Of a DNA stretch of 64,000 bases, positions 38,097-53,000 are shown piece after piece; position 1 is the first letter of the stretch, and each line of letters opens with the position of its first letter. Position numbers and translations under genes: made by a program. The stretch covers positions 226,141 through 290,140 of the forward strand of contig NZ_JAFREP010000011.1 in the NCBI RefSeq assembly GCF_017377855.1. Direction: 5' to 3'. The notes beneath the pieces were generated by a model. The model did no database searches and was not told the origin of the DNA. It was given only the letters and a program-made list of their open reading frames with translations. This DNA comes from Acanthopleuribacter pedis (lineage in GTDB: Bacteria > Acidobacteriota > Holophagae > Acanthopleuribacterales > Acanthopleuribacteraceae).

Positions 38097-41000
38097 AATC
38101 CATCATCCGTTACCCAAACAACGCGGCGCGTTCCTTTTCCTGTACCAAACAAACCCTTTCGAACCTTACTTTTTCGGATTTTTGTATGACGCAACACGTA
38201 GCTTCCCTTTTCTTGTGCTCCCTGCTTCTCTTTGCACCACTTTTCGCTCAAGACCCGCCCGCCGATCAGGCGCCCGCCTTGCCGCCGGAGCGGTTTGCGG
38301 CCGCGCAGACGTGGTTGGCGCAAACCGCCTCCTGCGACGGCGATACGGTGGTGGTTGATGAGAACGCGACCGTAGACTTCAGCGCCGACGTGCCCGTCTA
38401 CAGCGGCGACGCCGATTTGGCGCCGTACTTCAGCTACGAAAAATCCGGCGACGACCCTCAAAATTGGCGGGCCGTCTTTGACCTGGGCGGCAAACGCCTG
38501 TTGGTCACCAACAATGCGTTGATCAGCGTCGGCACGCTTCCCGGAAACCGGCCCAACAGTCGGGTTTCACCGGGTTTAACCATCCGTACCGCTTGTTCCG
38601 TTCAGGTCGATGCGGGTGCCGCCGTGCGCGTGGAGAGTACCCATGCCGATACCGGCGCCTTAACCCTTTACGCCCGTGACGGGCTTAGCGTGGCGGGGAC
38701 CGTGGCCAACCAAGTGCAGGGCACCTGGGGCACGGCCGGCAACCTGTTGCTGGGCACCCATACCGGCGATCTGCACATCGGCGCAAGCGGGCGGGTTCTG
38801 CTCAAAGGCGCCCAACAAGGTGTTGCTGACTTGAGCCTGTTGGTCTTTGGCGACGGCGGCGATCTGAACATCGACGGCTTGGTTGATGCCTGGTTCGAAA
38901 ACGGTCGTGCGCCCGAAATGCAAATCATCAGTTTCGGCGGCCGTCTCCATATTGACGGGACGCGGGTGCTGGGCACCGAAGCCGATCGGGTCGTGGCCTC
39001 CGGCGTCAGTGTTCGGAGCGTCGGGGTTCCCGTGGCGGGGGCCGTTCACCTGCAAGCCCGCGAAGAAGTGCGGGTTCTCGGTTACACCGGCACGCGCAAC
39101 ACGAGCGCGCCTTCCTTTACCACCACGCTGAATGCCGAAATGCGCGGCCTGGCCGCGACCGTACCGGTGACGGTGACCCTGACCAACTTGGCTTCCGGCA
39201 ACGGTGTTCAGGTTGCCTTGTCGGTGGCGCCGGGTGCGGGCGATATCGAAGCCTTTTTTGCCAACCTCGGCAATGAAGCCTTGTTGGAAGCACTGCGTTT
39301 TCACGGCGATATCGTCAACAAATGGACGCTTAACGCCAACAGTGTCAATGCCGTGGGTGGGTTTTGGATGCAACCGCCCGGCGGCTGGGACTTGGCGGTG
39401 GAACTGGGCGAAACCTGGCCGCAAGATCCGGTTCACGAGTCGGTTTCCTTTGAAATCCATGCGCCGGGTTTGACCTGGCCGCAACTCACCGCGCCCCAAG
39501 CCGAAGGCTGGGCCTTGGGCCTGCTGGTGAAACCACCCAGTGCCAAAACCAAAAACGGCGTGGCGCCGGGGATCGATCCGACCACCGCCGCTGCCATGCG
39601 CGGCAAAAACGACGGCTTGATGCGCATGGGTTTGCTTTTGCCGGCTTTTGATCCGGCCCGACAGCACGGCACCGTCGCCGTGAAAACCAAACCCAATTTG
39701 GCCGGCGCAACCGGCGGCCACATCACCCTGGTTTCTCAAAGTGGGGACTTAATTCTTTCCGGTTATGCCTTGGACAACGGCAACGACAACAACGCCGAGG
39801 CGCGGGTGGTGCTGGACGCCGCCGACAACATTACGCTTCAAGCCGGTGTTCCCGGGGCCAGGTTGATCGACCATGCCGGTCGCAACGGCGCGGGGGGCAC
39901 CTCGCGCTTGCGTGCGCGCCAAGGCGGCATTACCATCGGCAGCGGTGCCTATTTGCTTGCGGGCGGTACCACCGCGCCGGGGCATCATTGGCTCACCGCC
40001 TGTACCGGCGTCACCAACAACGGCACCGTGACACCCGCCGACGCCGATACCGCCGATGACTCAGGCGTTTGCGCCGTCAACCTGTCGCTGACCGTCACCG
40101 CACCCGGCGAAGGTGCCTTGATCACGGTGCTGCCCATGACTGTTTCCGGTTCGGTTACACCCGACGCCGCCGAGGTAAGGGTGCAGGGAACCAGTCTGGG
40201 CGGCGGTAACGCTGCCTGGGTTACGGCGATTAGCCCGGATCAAGGGGCGCAAACGGTTGAAGTTACGGCGAATTGGAACGGTCAAACCCAAAGTGTTACC
40301 CGCAACATCATCGTGGATACCTTGCCGCCGCAAATCGTTTTAACCGCGCCGGATACCCATCTTGCCGGTGAGGAATTGGTGTTCTCCTGGCAGATTAGCG
40401 ACGCGGTTAGTGCCGTCACCGGGGCCGTCCGCGTTAACGGTCAGGTGGTTTCCAGTGATCTGATCGGCGAACACCGCACCCTTGTTCCCGTCGACCCGGC
40501 TTATGATGCCGTTCTGATTGAAATCGACGCCGAAGATGCCGCCGGCCACGGCGCACCGACCACACGCCACACGGTTACGCTGAATTTTCCCGCGCCGACG
40601 ATTGCGATCCATGCGCCGGCTGACGGTGCCTTAACCAACGCCGCGGAGGTGTTGGTGCGCGGAACGGTGACCCCGGCCGACGCCGCCGTGGCTGTAAACG
40701 GGATCCCGGCTTTGGTCGATGGAACGACCTGGTCGCTGACACTTCCCTTGACCGGGGAAGGTCCCATCGAACTGGTTGCGGCGGTTTCCAGTCGCGGCGG
40801 CAGTGCCCAAGACGCGGTAGCCGTCACCCGCGACATCACGCCGCCCCAGCTGAACTTGGATCTTCCCGCCACCGTTGTGCGCGGTGCTGATTACGCCTAC
40901 AGTTGGTCGGCCTCGGATCTCAGCGGTCTTAGCGAAACCTTGCTTTTACGCGACGGCGCGGTCGCCGGCGCGGTGCCCAACGGCAGCGGCAACGCCGTCG

Positions 41001-44000
41001 CCACCTTGGACGAAAACGTCACCACCATTGTGTTCCAGCTCAGCGCCCGCGACGCCGCCGGCAACCAGGCTCAATTGGAACGTACCGTGGCGATTCAAGC
41101 GCGCCCGGTGGATGTGGCGATTACCACGCCCGACGAAGGCATGCTGACCAACGCCGATACGGTGGTCGTCGGCGGAACCGTGGCGCCCGCCGACACGCCG
41201 GTCACCCTGAACGGGGAAGCGGCCGCGGTGACCGGGTCGACCTGGACCCATACGTTAGCTTTGTCCGGTGAAGGCGATATCACGCTGACGGCGACGGCGA
41301 CCCGCGAAGGTGTCAGTGATCAAGATCAACGGACCATTCAGCGCGACATTACCCCGCCCGAATTGGAACTGACCGTTCCGACGGAAGTGGTGCGTGGTGC
41401 CGATTATGCCTACACCTGGACGGTAACCGACGCCGCCGGCCTCAGCGAAACCCTGTTGGCGCGGGACGGCGTTAGCCTAAGCAGCGAACCCAACGGCGGC
41501 GGCAATGCGACCGCGACCTTGGACGAATCTGTAACCACCATTGTGTATCAGCTCAGCGCCCGCGACGCCGCCGGCAACCAAGCCCAATTGGAACGCACCG
41601 TGGCGATTCAAGCGCGCCCGGTGGATGTGGCGATTACCACGCCCGAAGAAGGCACGCTGACCAATGCCGATAGCTTGGTCGTGGGCGGAACCGTGGCGCC
41701 CGCCGACACGCCGGTCACCCTGAACGGGGAAGCGGCCGCGGTGACCGGTTCGACCTGGACCCATACCCTTGTCTTGACCGAGGAAGGTGCCGTCACCTTG
41801 ACAGCGGTGGCGACGCGCGAAGGTGTCAGTGATCAAGATCAACGGACCATTCAGCGCGACATTACCCCGCCCGAATTGGAACTGACGGTTCCGACGGAAG
41901 TGGTGCGCGGTGCCGATTATGCCTATAGCTGGACGGTTTCTGATGCCAACGGCCTCGGTGACACGTTGTTGCTGCGCGCCGGTGAGACCGTCGCAACGGA
42001 GCCCAACGGAAGCGGCGATGCGACCGCGACCTTGGATGAAACCGTCACCACCCTTGTTTACGAACTCACTGCCACCGACGCCGCCGGTAACCAGGCCCAA
42101 TTGGAACGCACCGTCGCGATTCAAGCGCGTCCGGTGGATGTTGTGATGACCGAGCCGGCGGACGGGACCTGGACCAATGAAGGTGAGATCACCGTTGCCG
42201 GTACGATTTCGCCCGCGGACACACCGGTTACGCTGAACGGCGAAGACACGCTTGTCACGGGAACCGGCTGGACCCACACCCTCGCTTTGGACGGTGAAGG
42301 CGCGATCACCCTCACCGCCGCCGCCACGCGCGAAGGTCAAAGCGATCAAGACCAGCGAACCGTTGTTCGCGACATCACGCCGCCGCAAGTGACCCTCGAC
42401 CTCCCCGAATCCGTGGTGGCCGGTCAGGCGATTGCCATGGCGTGGACCTTGGTTGAAACCAACCCAATCGTTCGTCAGGTCATTGAGCAGGACGGCAACG
42501 CGATTCAAGAATTCAGCGACGACGGCACCACCCAATTAAGCGTTGCCACCACCGCTGACCAGGCCGGCACGGTAACCGAACTGTTGGTGCGCGTTTTTGA
42601 TCGCGCGGGCAACAGCGGGGTCGCCTCCGGTACCGTGCAAATCCGACCCAACAACGTCACCCTGACCGTGGATCAACCTGCCGATAACGCCCGCTTCGGT
42701 GTTTTGCCCGTCGCCCTCGCCGGAAGCGTGGATCCCGCCGAGGCGGTGGTCGACGTCGACGGCGCACCCGTGCAGCGCGACGGTGCGGCATGGACCGCAA
42801 CGGTTGCGCCCGCCGACGGTGAACATCTGCTGACCATGAACGGTACCCTCGCCGGCGCCCAAGGCGACAGCGTACAGCGCACCATTTACGTCGACACCAC
42901 CGCGCCCGTGGTCGCGATTGACGCGCCGGCCCGTTTGGTTCGCGGTCTCAGCCACACCATTCGTGTGACGACCCAAGATGCATCCACCGTCAACCGGGTC
43001 GGTCTCCGCGTCAACGGCACCGATTTGACGGAGCAAAACGCCGGGGAAGCCTCATTTGAAATAACTGTTCCCGACGATGAGGCGTTAACGTCCTATACCC
43101 TGATCGCGCACGGTATTGACGAATTCGACCATCGCGGCGAAACCACCCAGACGATTCCGGTGATCGACCTTGCCGACCTGGATCAGGTGGTGATTACCCT
43201 GACGAGCCCGGCCCACCGCGATCTCTTCGATCAACCGCAACAAACCATTACGGGGACGGTTCAACCGGCCGACGCCGTTCTGACCCAACAGGGCCAAGCC
43301 GTCACCACCGACGCCGGTGGCAACTTCAGCTACCCGGTCACCTTGGGCGGGGGTGTCAATACGTTTTTATTCCGCGCCCAACGCGAGGGATGGCTGCCGG
43401 GTCAGGCCAAGTTGGATCTCTATCTGGACAACAGCCCGCCGGTCGTTACCATTCTCTCGCCGGACGACGGCTTCACCACCAATCAAGCTCAGATTGAAAT
43501 AAGCGGTACCGTCAACGACCTTTACGACGAAACGCCGGCCCTCAGCCGCGGCGGCAATCCGGTTGCGCTGGTTCAAGGCCGTTTCAATGAAAGCGGTGTT
43601 ACTTTGCAGCAAGGCGCCAATACGCTGACCTACACGGCTTTGGACCGGTTTGGTCGCTCCGGCGAGGCTTCGATTACGGTCCATTACCAGGGCGAAGGGC
43701 CGCAAATCAGCTTGGATCACCCGGATCAAATTCGCCCGGGCGCCGCTTACCAAGTGCGCGTCGGCCTCAACCCCGCTGAAGATGTTACCCGGGTTGAACT
43801 GTTTATCAACGGCCTCAGTGTTTACCAGGGCGAAAACGGCAACGAGCACACCGCCGACGCCGTTCAATCGGGTTTGCAACGCGCTATCCCGGTTTTAGCC
43901 GTGGCCCACGACCGCTTCGGCAATCAGGTTCAGGCCCAAGGCACCATTCAGGTGAGTTTTCCTCATTATGTTCACGGCCGTGTTTTGAACGATGCGACCA

Positions 44001-47000
44001 GCTACCCCGTGGCCGGGGCTTCGCTGGATGTGATCTCGCCCGAGGGGACCACCACCGTCACCACCGATGCGGACGGTTTTTACGAAACCTACGTCCACGG
44101 GTTCCCCATCACCGTCAACGGTCCGAGCGCCGCCTACGCAAGTCTGCGGCGTACCATGACGGCCGATCGCGATGCCTGGCGCGTGCCCGACCTGCGCCTG
44201 AGTGCGCGCGGCAGTCCGACTTCCGGTACCGTTCAGGGCGACGGCTTTAGCGTGGTTCTGCCCGGAAGCGCCGGCTTTACCGAGGTGTCCGATCAGGGTT
44301 TGGCCGCCCTGCTGCCTCTGGGTTACGCCCCCGTCGCCGCTTTTGAATTAACCGGCCTCGCCACGGCGGGAACCCTCACCTGGACCTTGAACCAACCCTT
44401 GTTGCCCGATGGCACCGCCCTGTATTTCCTGAACTTGGAAGCAGACGGCTGGCGTGTCCTTGCCGTGGCTTCGGCTGCAGGCGGCACCGTCACCGCCGAC
44501 CTTCCCGCCGGCGACGGTAGCTACACCGCCGCCCTCATCGATAGCTGGTCCGGTGTGGTCCGACCCGCCGTCAACGACCTGGTTCAGCGCGGCGCCGATT
44601 TGGTCGTGCCTGCTTCCACCTTGGCCGATTCGGTCACCATTCCGGCGCGCGCCTCGATTCTCGATGAGCCGCAAACCCTGTTCACCTGCAACGTCGCCAC
44701 GGCCGGCGGTCTGCTTTCCGGCAGCCGCGCCCGCGTCTGGGCGACCGAAACCCATGATCGCTACGACCAAACCGTGACCGGCCCGGCCTACCCGCTGGAC
44801 TTCTTTACCTACAGCTACCGCTTCGGTTCCCAGGATCGACCCGATCTGTTGGGCGGTCGCTTGAATGTGCGCGCCCGGATTCCGTTGCAACAGGACAATA
44901 CGCAACGCGCCGAAATTGATTTTGTCAGCGTGGCGGGCGGGGAGAGCCAAGCCGGTTTTGCCGCCGATGCCGCCTGGAGCTTTGGCAACCTGGACCTGGA
45001 CTTGTCGGCCGCCGCCGACGGGCCACGCGTGGCCCATGCCGAATTTGCCGCCGACGAAGGTTTGGAACTGCCGCCCCGCGCGACCTGGCTTGGTGGCTTC
45101 CACTTGGAAGTGGGCGGCGAGCTTGATCGTTCGGCCGAACTCAGTTTAAACGACATCAACGCGGTGTCCGTCATTCTGCTGCGCCGCGAAGAAGGCGACC
45201 CACGGCGGTTGTATGTCGGCCGCTTGACCCAAAACAACGGCCGATGGACCAACGTCGGTACCTCGGCGGACATTACCCAAAGCGGCCGTTACACCGTGGT
45301 GGCCTTGGACTACGCACTGTGCGAAGTAAGTGGTGTCGTGCGTTATGAAGGGGCGCCAAGTGTCGGCGCTTATGTCGACCATGCCGGATTCCCCTGGTCC
45401 GCGCGCGGCGATGCCGCCGGCGGGTACCGTCTGGCCGTGCCGCACATGACCACGCCGCAAGAGGTGACGGCCACGGCCGATTCGCCGCGTGCTTCGGGTT
45501 CCCTGCAATTGCCCGCGACCCAGGGTCAAGACCAACTCACCGGTCAAGATATTGTCCTGGGTTTGCGTAACTTGACTCTGGTTCGTCACAATCCCGGCGC
45601 CGATCAGGTGCACGTGGTGGCCATGCCCACCATCACGCTGGAATTCAACCAACCGGTCAGCAGCGATCGCGACCTTTTGGCAAGTGCGATTTCACTCAAC
45701 GGCGGCGGCGCCGATGTGCCTTTGGAAATCATTGCCGAACCCGGTCGCTACGTATTGCGCGTGCTGCCGCTGCAAACCTTGGCCGCCGCGACCGTGCACA
45801 CCCTGACGGTAAGCGAGGCCATGCGCGGCCGCGACGGCGATTCCTTGGCCGCGCCGGCGCAATTCTCCTTTACCACCGTCCAAGCCGCCGTGCCGCGTGC
45901 CCTGGACCTGAGCGCTTTTTATCTTTCCAGTGAAAGCGACGGTTTGTACCTGACCGCGCCCGGTGAAGCCTTTGCGCCGGGCACCCAATTAAGTGTGTTT
46001 AACCCCGAAACCGGTGCCGGGGTCACCACCACCTTGATCGGCGACAGCCTGCACTTGGCGGTTCCCGCCGTACGCGGCGAAGCCGTTGAACTGCGGGCGA
46101 CCGACCCCTTGGGCAACACCCATCAACGGTTGATCGGTCTGACCCAAACCGGGCCCGACACCTTCCTGCTGGGTTCGCAGCCCTTTGCCCTGCGCATCAA
46201 CGACGAATTGGTGTTGCGCATGGACGAGGTCTCTTCCGGGTTCAACAGCGAAGTACGTTTAACCGCCGCCGACGCCGCCGGCGCAGCCGCCCGCATCGGC
46301 GAAACCGCGGCCTTGGAAGCCGCGCCGGCCATGGAATTCGTCCAAGGTTTTGTGATGGAACCGGTCAGCGGACCGCTGCCCACCTTTAAGGCGCGCCTGA
46401 TGGTGGAAAAGGAATTGGACGCCTACAACGGCCGTTCGATGGTGGCGATGACCTTCCATCCCGGTTTCCAACTGGCCGCCGACCCCACGCGGCCGGACCA
46501 ACTGAGCGAACAGACCCTGGTCCGGTTCCACGATGCGTTTAACATCGAAAACGGCGAACCGGCGGGCAAAAGACGTTTCGCCGGCCGCAATACCGGCCAG
46601 GGTAAACGGTTCAACTTGGTTCAAATGATGTTGGTGATCGAGGTCAACGCCATGACCGGCACCCAGGCCTCCGATCCCGTCGGCTCCCAGGTTTTTACCG
46701 GCATCATGTCTTCCCAAGCGCCTTTGAACCCTTCCGAACATCCCATCTACGACTATGTCAATTGTCAGCGGGCCGCGGTGGCCGTGCAGCCGCCTTTGGA
46801 AGCTCCGCCCTTTGAGAGCCACGGCTGGCACCAGGATCACTTGCGCTCCGGGTATTACCCCTTGCCGGGCACCCACGTCTACGGTGTGTTCCACCCAAAC
46901 AACGGACCGCCGTCTTACCGTCTGATGGGTGTCGCCGACGCCACGGGTCGCGCCAACTGCAACTACTTCGGGCCGATTGCCTCCATGCGTGCCGTGGATC

Positions 47001-50000
47001 CCGCCACCGCCCAGAGTGTTGTGGTGGATATTCGCCAACGGGGTAACGCCAATGTGAGTTCCGGCTTCAGTATCCTCAACTATCATATTCGCAACGCCGA
47101 ATTTGATCCGCTGCAGCACCAGGTCGATTTGGGCAACCCGCCCCCGCCGCAATTGCGCAGCCGCTGGGAAGTGGGCAGCCTGCAGGACGGTGCCTTCGTG
47201 GTCGACACGGCGCGCAGCGAAGAACTGCGCAACAATCGCCGCGTGGTTGCCGACGCCTTGCTCCAATTGCGTTACACCTTGAGCAGCAGCTTGGCACTCA
47301 GCTTGGATCCCGAACCGCGCCTGGTGGTTTCCGGTTTACCCGAACCCGGCGATCCACAAATTGAAGGCAGCACCATCACCTGGACCTTCCCCGCCGGCGC
47401 GGTGGAGTTGGGCGGGGTGGTGACGGCTGCCGCCACGGTGACCTCCGTTCACGACACCCAAAACACCCTCAACGAACGATTCATGATTGTGGGCAACGGA
47501 CCCCTGCCCGATATCCCGGGCGCACCGCCCTTCGTTTTGTCGGTGAAACCGGAAGACGAAGCCGAGGATGTGCTGGTCGGGGACAGCATTGCCATTGCCT
47601 TTAGCGAACCGGTAAAAAACATCAACAACACCACCATTCGCTTAAACGACGGCACGGGTGATTTGGCCCTGCGTTACTACGATCAAAACGGGACGCTGAT
47701 TGAGGGCGACGGCGAAGCATTCATTATTTATGCCGTGCCGGTTGAAGCGCTTAACTTCGACACCGTCCATACGGTTGTGGTGGACGGCGTGACCGACCGC
47801 GAGGACACGGCCCCGGAAGAAGTTTTTGAAGCCTCCTTCCGCACGACCGAGTTCCGCGAGGTGGACCGCCTTAACGCGACCCACCGAACCATCGTGAAGG
47901 GTGTGCGCAACCTGACCTTGATCGTTACCGAAGATTGGCAGCAAGACCACTTCACCATCGACGTGTACGATACCCGTAACGCCTATGATCCCATGGCGAC
48001 CGTGGGTTCCTACCAACTGCGCAAAGGTTGGATGGACGCCTATGTGCGCATGGAAATCTTCCTGCCCAGTGAGTTGGAAGAGACCGGCACCGGTATCGCC
48101 GCCGGCGGCGACGAGGCCCTGGACCAAATCCCGGCCGGTTCCATTTTGGTCGCCACCTGGCAGCGTTTCCCGAGCGATGTCTCCAACATGAGTTTCTACC
48201 GCTTCAACGGCGGTGGTTTTGACGAGCTGTTTGACCTGCCCAGTATTGAGCCGGGTTTGGTGTACGCTACCGCCAAAATGGGCAGTTATGTGATTTTGGG
48301 CTACAAACGGTTTGGCTATATGGCCGGCGAACCGATTGTGCCCGCTAGTACCTTGATCGTGGACGTGGTCGAGACCATGGAGAACTACGACGCGGTCGTC
48401 GGCGCCGCCGGCGGCAACCGTCTGGATTTTGAATCCGAGATTCAAAACCTGGGTCTGGTAGCCCGTTACCCGCTGCCGGGCGACGCCTCCGCGATTACCA
48501 CCTTTGCCCGTCGTGAAAACGACGGCGACTTTGTGCAGGTGAAACCGGCCTTTTTGGTAAGCGGTTACGGCCATCCCGCCATTTTCGATTTCGATTTAAG
48601 CGAATTGCCGCCGTTCCCCGGTTTGGCCATGCCGTCGGGCGACCCCGACTACGACGCGCGTTTGGTGGCCAGGACCGAGTATGTGGGCGGCCCCCACGGC
48701 ATGATCAATTACAACAGCGCGGTTTCGGGTTTCGCTTACCGCGATCCCGTTGAGGGTTTCCGCGAAATCGATCTGGCCGTCTTTACCGATCGGTCCGTAA
48801 CGCCCAACCAGATTCACTTCTACGAGGTACCTCGTGAAGGGGACATGAGCACCACCGGCATTCAACCCATCAAGTCGCTGCCTTTCGGCGGCGGCCTGTA
48901 TTCCATTGCCTTGGATGCGGAAACCGGTCTTTTGGCCGTCTCCGGCTTGGACAATCGTTTTTCCATGTTGGATGTGCGTGCCTTCCTCGAGACACCGGAA
49001 GCGGAAGACCAGTCCGGTTTCGAACACCTCGCCTTCATGTTCCCGGCCGAGGAACGGGCGCCTTCGCGGTTGACCTTTATCAGCGGCAACCTCTACAGCC
49101 ACGATACGGGTGGGCGCAGTTTGAGCCGTACCCCGGTTGCGCCGGTGAAGTACCGCGCCGCCGGTTGGGAGTACATGGACCTCAATGATTGGATGAATCC
49201 CGTCGAAGACGGTGGTTCCGCGGCGACGCCTTTGGGGTCAAGTTTCAAGTACGCCAAACACATGGTGTTTTACGCCACCGATATGCCGCTGGACGATCAA
49301 GCCGCCTTTGTGATGGAGCAAGGGAGCTTCGCCATCGAGGTCGCCGATGAAGCGGATATCACCGTGGACGTCGCCGAACTGGGCGGCAACAATCTATATA
49401 GTATTGAACGCACCGATGTACACGGCCCCACCTACAGCTACTTCAGCACCACCAAGCTGCGCGAGACCTTCTTCAGCCAGGAACCCAACCGCCGACGGTT
49501 GCGCGAAGAAGGGTTCATTGCTTTTGAGTTGAAGTACAAAATTGAGCAAGACGGTCGCTTGTTGGCCGAAGATGAAGCGCAGTTTGTGGTGGCCTACCGT
49601 TACCCCGACACGCGCTACATCGATGCCTATCGCAGCATGGGTTCCGTTGATGTCTTGGCCGCCATGCCCCAAGTTAACGAGCAGGACCATGTGCTTTCCA
49701 ACGGGGACCCTCGCCTCAACCTCACGCCCATGCGCGCCCACAACAGCGATTTCTTGTTTGAAACCGGGGCCTTCGGCGGCGGCATGGTTAATGGACAGAT
49801 GTTGCAGGCCGCCATGCCGGTGTGGTGGGACGTCGGGCAACTAAGCGCGGCGCCCCACGGACCCGAAAACGCCCACCCGCGTCTGGTTCTGGAACAACCC
49901 GGCTTTTTCCAAGTGTCCTTCGAACCCAGAGAAGAAGGGCGTGCGGCGCGGGCAACCAACCACCTGTCCGCCGAGTTGGTCAAAGAAGGGGCCAACTGGA

Positions 50001-53000
50001 CCCTGACCCATGACTTCAGCATGGCTTATGTTCTAAAAGCCAAAGCCGACCTTCCCGACTACGCCGCCGTTTTCGAAAACGTCAACGGGGTGGCCGGTTC
50101 GCCCGGCGCCCAGGACGACCCCGACGCCATGCGTTACCCGCTGCTGCGTTTCACGCCGGCCACTTCCGAGGCACCGGCCGGTTTTATCGGCGAAACCATT
50201 TTGCTGAAACAGGAAGACCAGCGCTGGAGCAACTCGCTTAAGTTCCAAACCGACGGTAAAGCCGTCGCGCGTCCTTTGGAAATCATTGAAACCGTTGCCG
50301 ATGCGGGCCGACGCAGCGCCACGCTCAGCTATGAAAACAAAGCCACGGGCCGTTTGGTGGTCGGCAATATTCTGCCCGACGGCATGCAGCTCAGCTACGT
50401 TTACGACGACGACGGTTACCTGACCGAGGTGCGCCGCAACGGCCAACGTCCGCTTGCTTATGTCTGGGAACCGCTGCACGCCGACCTGAAGTTGGGTGAG
50501 TTTGTGCCCAAACGCCTCACGTCTATTTCGCGCGGCGATGCCGAGACCACCTTTACCTACAGCGATGCCGGCGGCAAGAAAATCGGGAGCATCACGACCC
50601 CTTACGGCAACCAAAACCTCACCACCTCGCGGGGTCAATCCGGCCTCATGGTGGGGGCAACCCTGGCCGCCGCCGCCCAAAGTTATTCGCAGGGTGTGAG
50701 TTTCGCCTTCCAGGATAACCAGTACCTCAGCCGGGTCACACAGCCGGGCGGCAATACCTTCACCCTCACCTGGACGCGTCAGGCCGGCGACGAAGCGGGT
50801 GTCTTCGCCCACTTCCTCACCGCCGATTCCCGCTTGAGCCAGACCTTTGAATACGACACCAAAGGCCGGCTTACCAAACACGAACGCAACGGCGGCGAAC
50901 AATCCTGGGAATACCAAAACGGCAGTCCCGGTTTTGAGATGGAAGCCTCGCGTTTCACCGATCCCTCGGGCAAATCCTTTGCGATTACCCTCAATGCTCA
51001 AGGTCGTCGTACCAGCGCGGACGGCAATACCTTTGAAGAGCGGTTCTCCGCTTCCGGGGTGGTTTACCAAACCACGGATATCCAAGGTTTTGAGAAAAAA
51101 GCCGCCACCACGCGGTTTTACGGTTTGACCGGTCTGGGTTATGCCGCGACCAACGGCGTCACCACCCGCGTGCCGATCAGCGAAACCCTGCAAGACGCGC
51201 AGACCTCCATGTCACTCAATAACATGGGCGATATGGTTGAATCGACCGAAATGGGTGTCCACACCGCTTTCTCCAACTACGACGATCTTGGCCGCGCGGG
51301 CACCATGACCTACATGGGTGGGGTGACCTACCAAATGGCTTATGCCTATCGGGATGGGTTGCAGGTGGCCACCACCACCGAAACCGGTTCCGGTCAGGTT
51401 GTGGTGAAGAAGTTCAACGACCGCGGTTGGTTGGTTGAACAGAGCGAATCTTATGCGGACCAGACCTTAACCTATACCTACACCTACGACGCGTTGGGTC
51501 GTTTGACACGCATTCGCGACCTTGCCGCCAATGTGGATCGCTACCGTGCCGTGTATGACGATGATTCCGAACAACCCGTCGAGGAAACCGACTACACCGT
51601 CACCCATCGCTATACCAAAGCACCCGACTTCACCCCACGCATCACGGCCGCCGTGCGCACGCGTTTCGGCCAATCCCGAACCCTGGCTTTGGTGACCGAC
51701 AACATGGGTCGCACCGTGCAAGCCGAGGAAGAAGGTTTGGGTGTGGTTCAGTTTGCTTACGATGCCTGGGGCCGTGTCATCACCAAACGATTGCTGGGCG
51801 GCGACGGGAATCGTCAGGTGACCTTTACATACGGCAGTGATCGGTCCAGCAGCATTCAGGACGGCATCCGCAACATCACCGAAACCACCAACATTTTGGA
51901 TCAAGCCGGCTTGCGCAAACGCACCGTGATTAGCGGCGCCGGATTGGATCAACCGCTGACCGTCACCGCGATGACCAACAAAATCGGCGACGGTGGCGGC
52001 AAGGGTTTTCAGTTCCAGGAAGTGGAGCGGGGCGCCGAACTGGTGAGTTCGCGTTTGTTCTCATCGACCGGTGAAGATTTGGGCGGATGGGAAGGCGACT
52101 TCTCGCTTTTGGCCGACCTGGGTTCACTCAATCGTTGGGGGAAACCCACTCAGTACACCGGGACCTTCACCCGCACCGTGACCTACGACACCCTGGGCCG
52201 TCAAACGCGGACCGAAGACAGCGACGGCACCGTGGCCGAATACCGTTACGATATTTACGGACGGGTCATTGGCGGCAACAACATCCACGATCAGGATTAC
52301 AACGTCGATTACTTCTCCGGCACACCCATGCCGCGAACCCTCACCATGGACGGCGAGAATACCGCCGGCGGCGACAGCGTTGTGGTGGTTGATAAGTCCG
52401 AGGGCGAAGGCAAAACCCGCTTGAACACCTGGCTGGGCGATTCGGTAACGGTTGATACCACCGCCCAGGACGTTTCGTACACCCTGGCGCAGGGCGATGC
52501 GAGCGGCGGTTATCAACAAGAGGCCGCGTCCGGGTTGGCCGATCAAGCCACCAGTATGACCGGTGAAAATGCGACCTACCAGGCGCAAAACGCGGGCAAC
52601 ACCATGTCGGTGGACATTGCGGGGAGCAACCACAGCGTTTCCTATGACGCCATGGGCCATATTCGTCAGGTTCGCGAGAACGGTCTGGTGCGTTTGTCGG
52701 TGCGGCGCGACGCCGATTTCCGCGTGACCCAAGTTGATAACGATCAGCAGTCGTACCGCTACCATTACGAGGGCGGCAATCTGACGCGGATTACCGGCGG
52801 TCCCCACGCGATGACGCTTTCCGAGCACAACGCCTACGGTCAGCCCGGCCGCATCAGCTTGGCCGGTTTCGGTTCGCTTTCGCTGGCTTATCACCCGCGT
52901 GGCGGCGTGGCATCGGTCACCGCCAGTCGGTTCGGCGGCTCGGATATTGAAGTGACCGCCGACGCCAAAGGTGACCTGACCGGGTACCGCACCGGCAATC

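Noticed and set aside
38060..38110. Possible frameshift splitting one still larger protein
   Set aside because: The junction is a clean ATGA overlap with GGAGGT upstream, and the second protein has its own signal peptide, so these are two genes.
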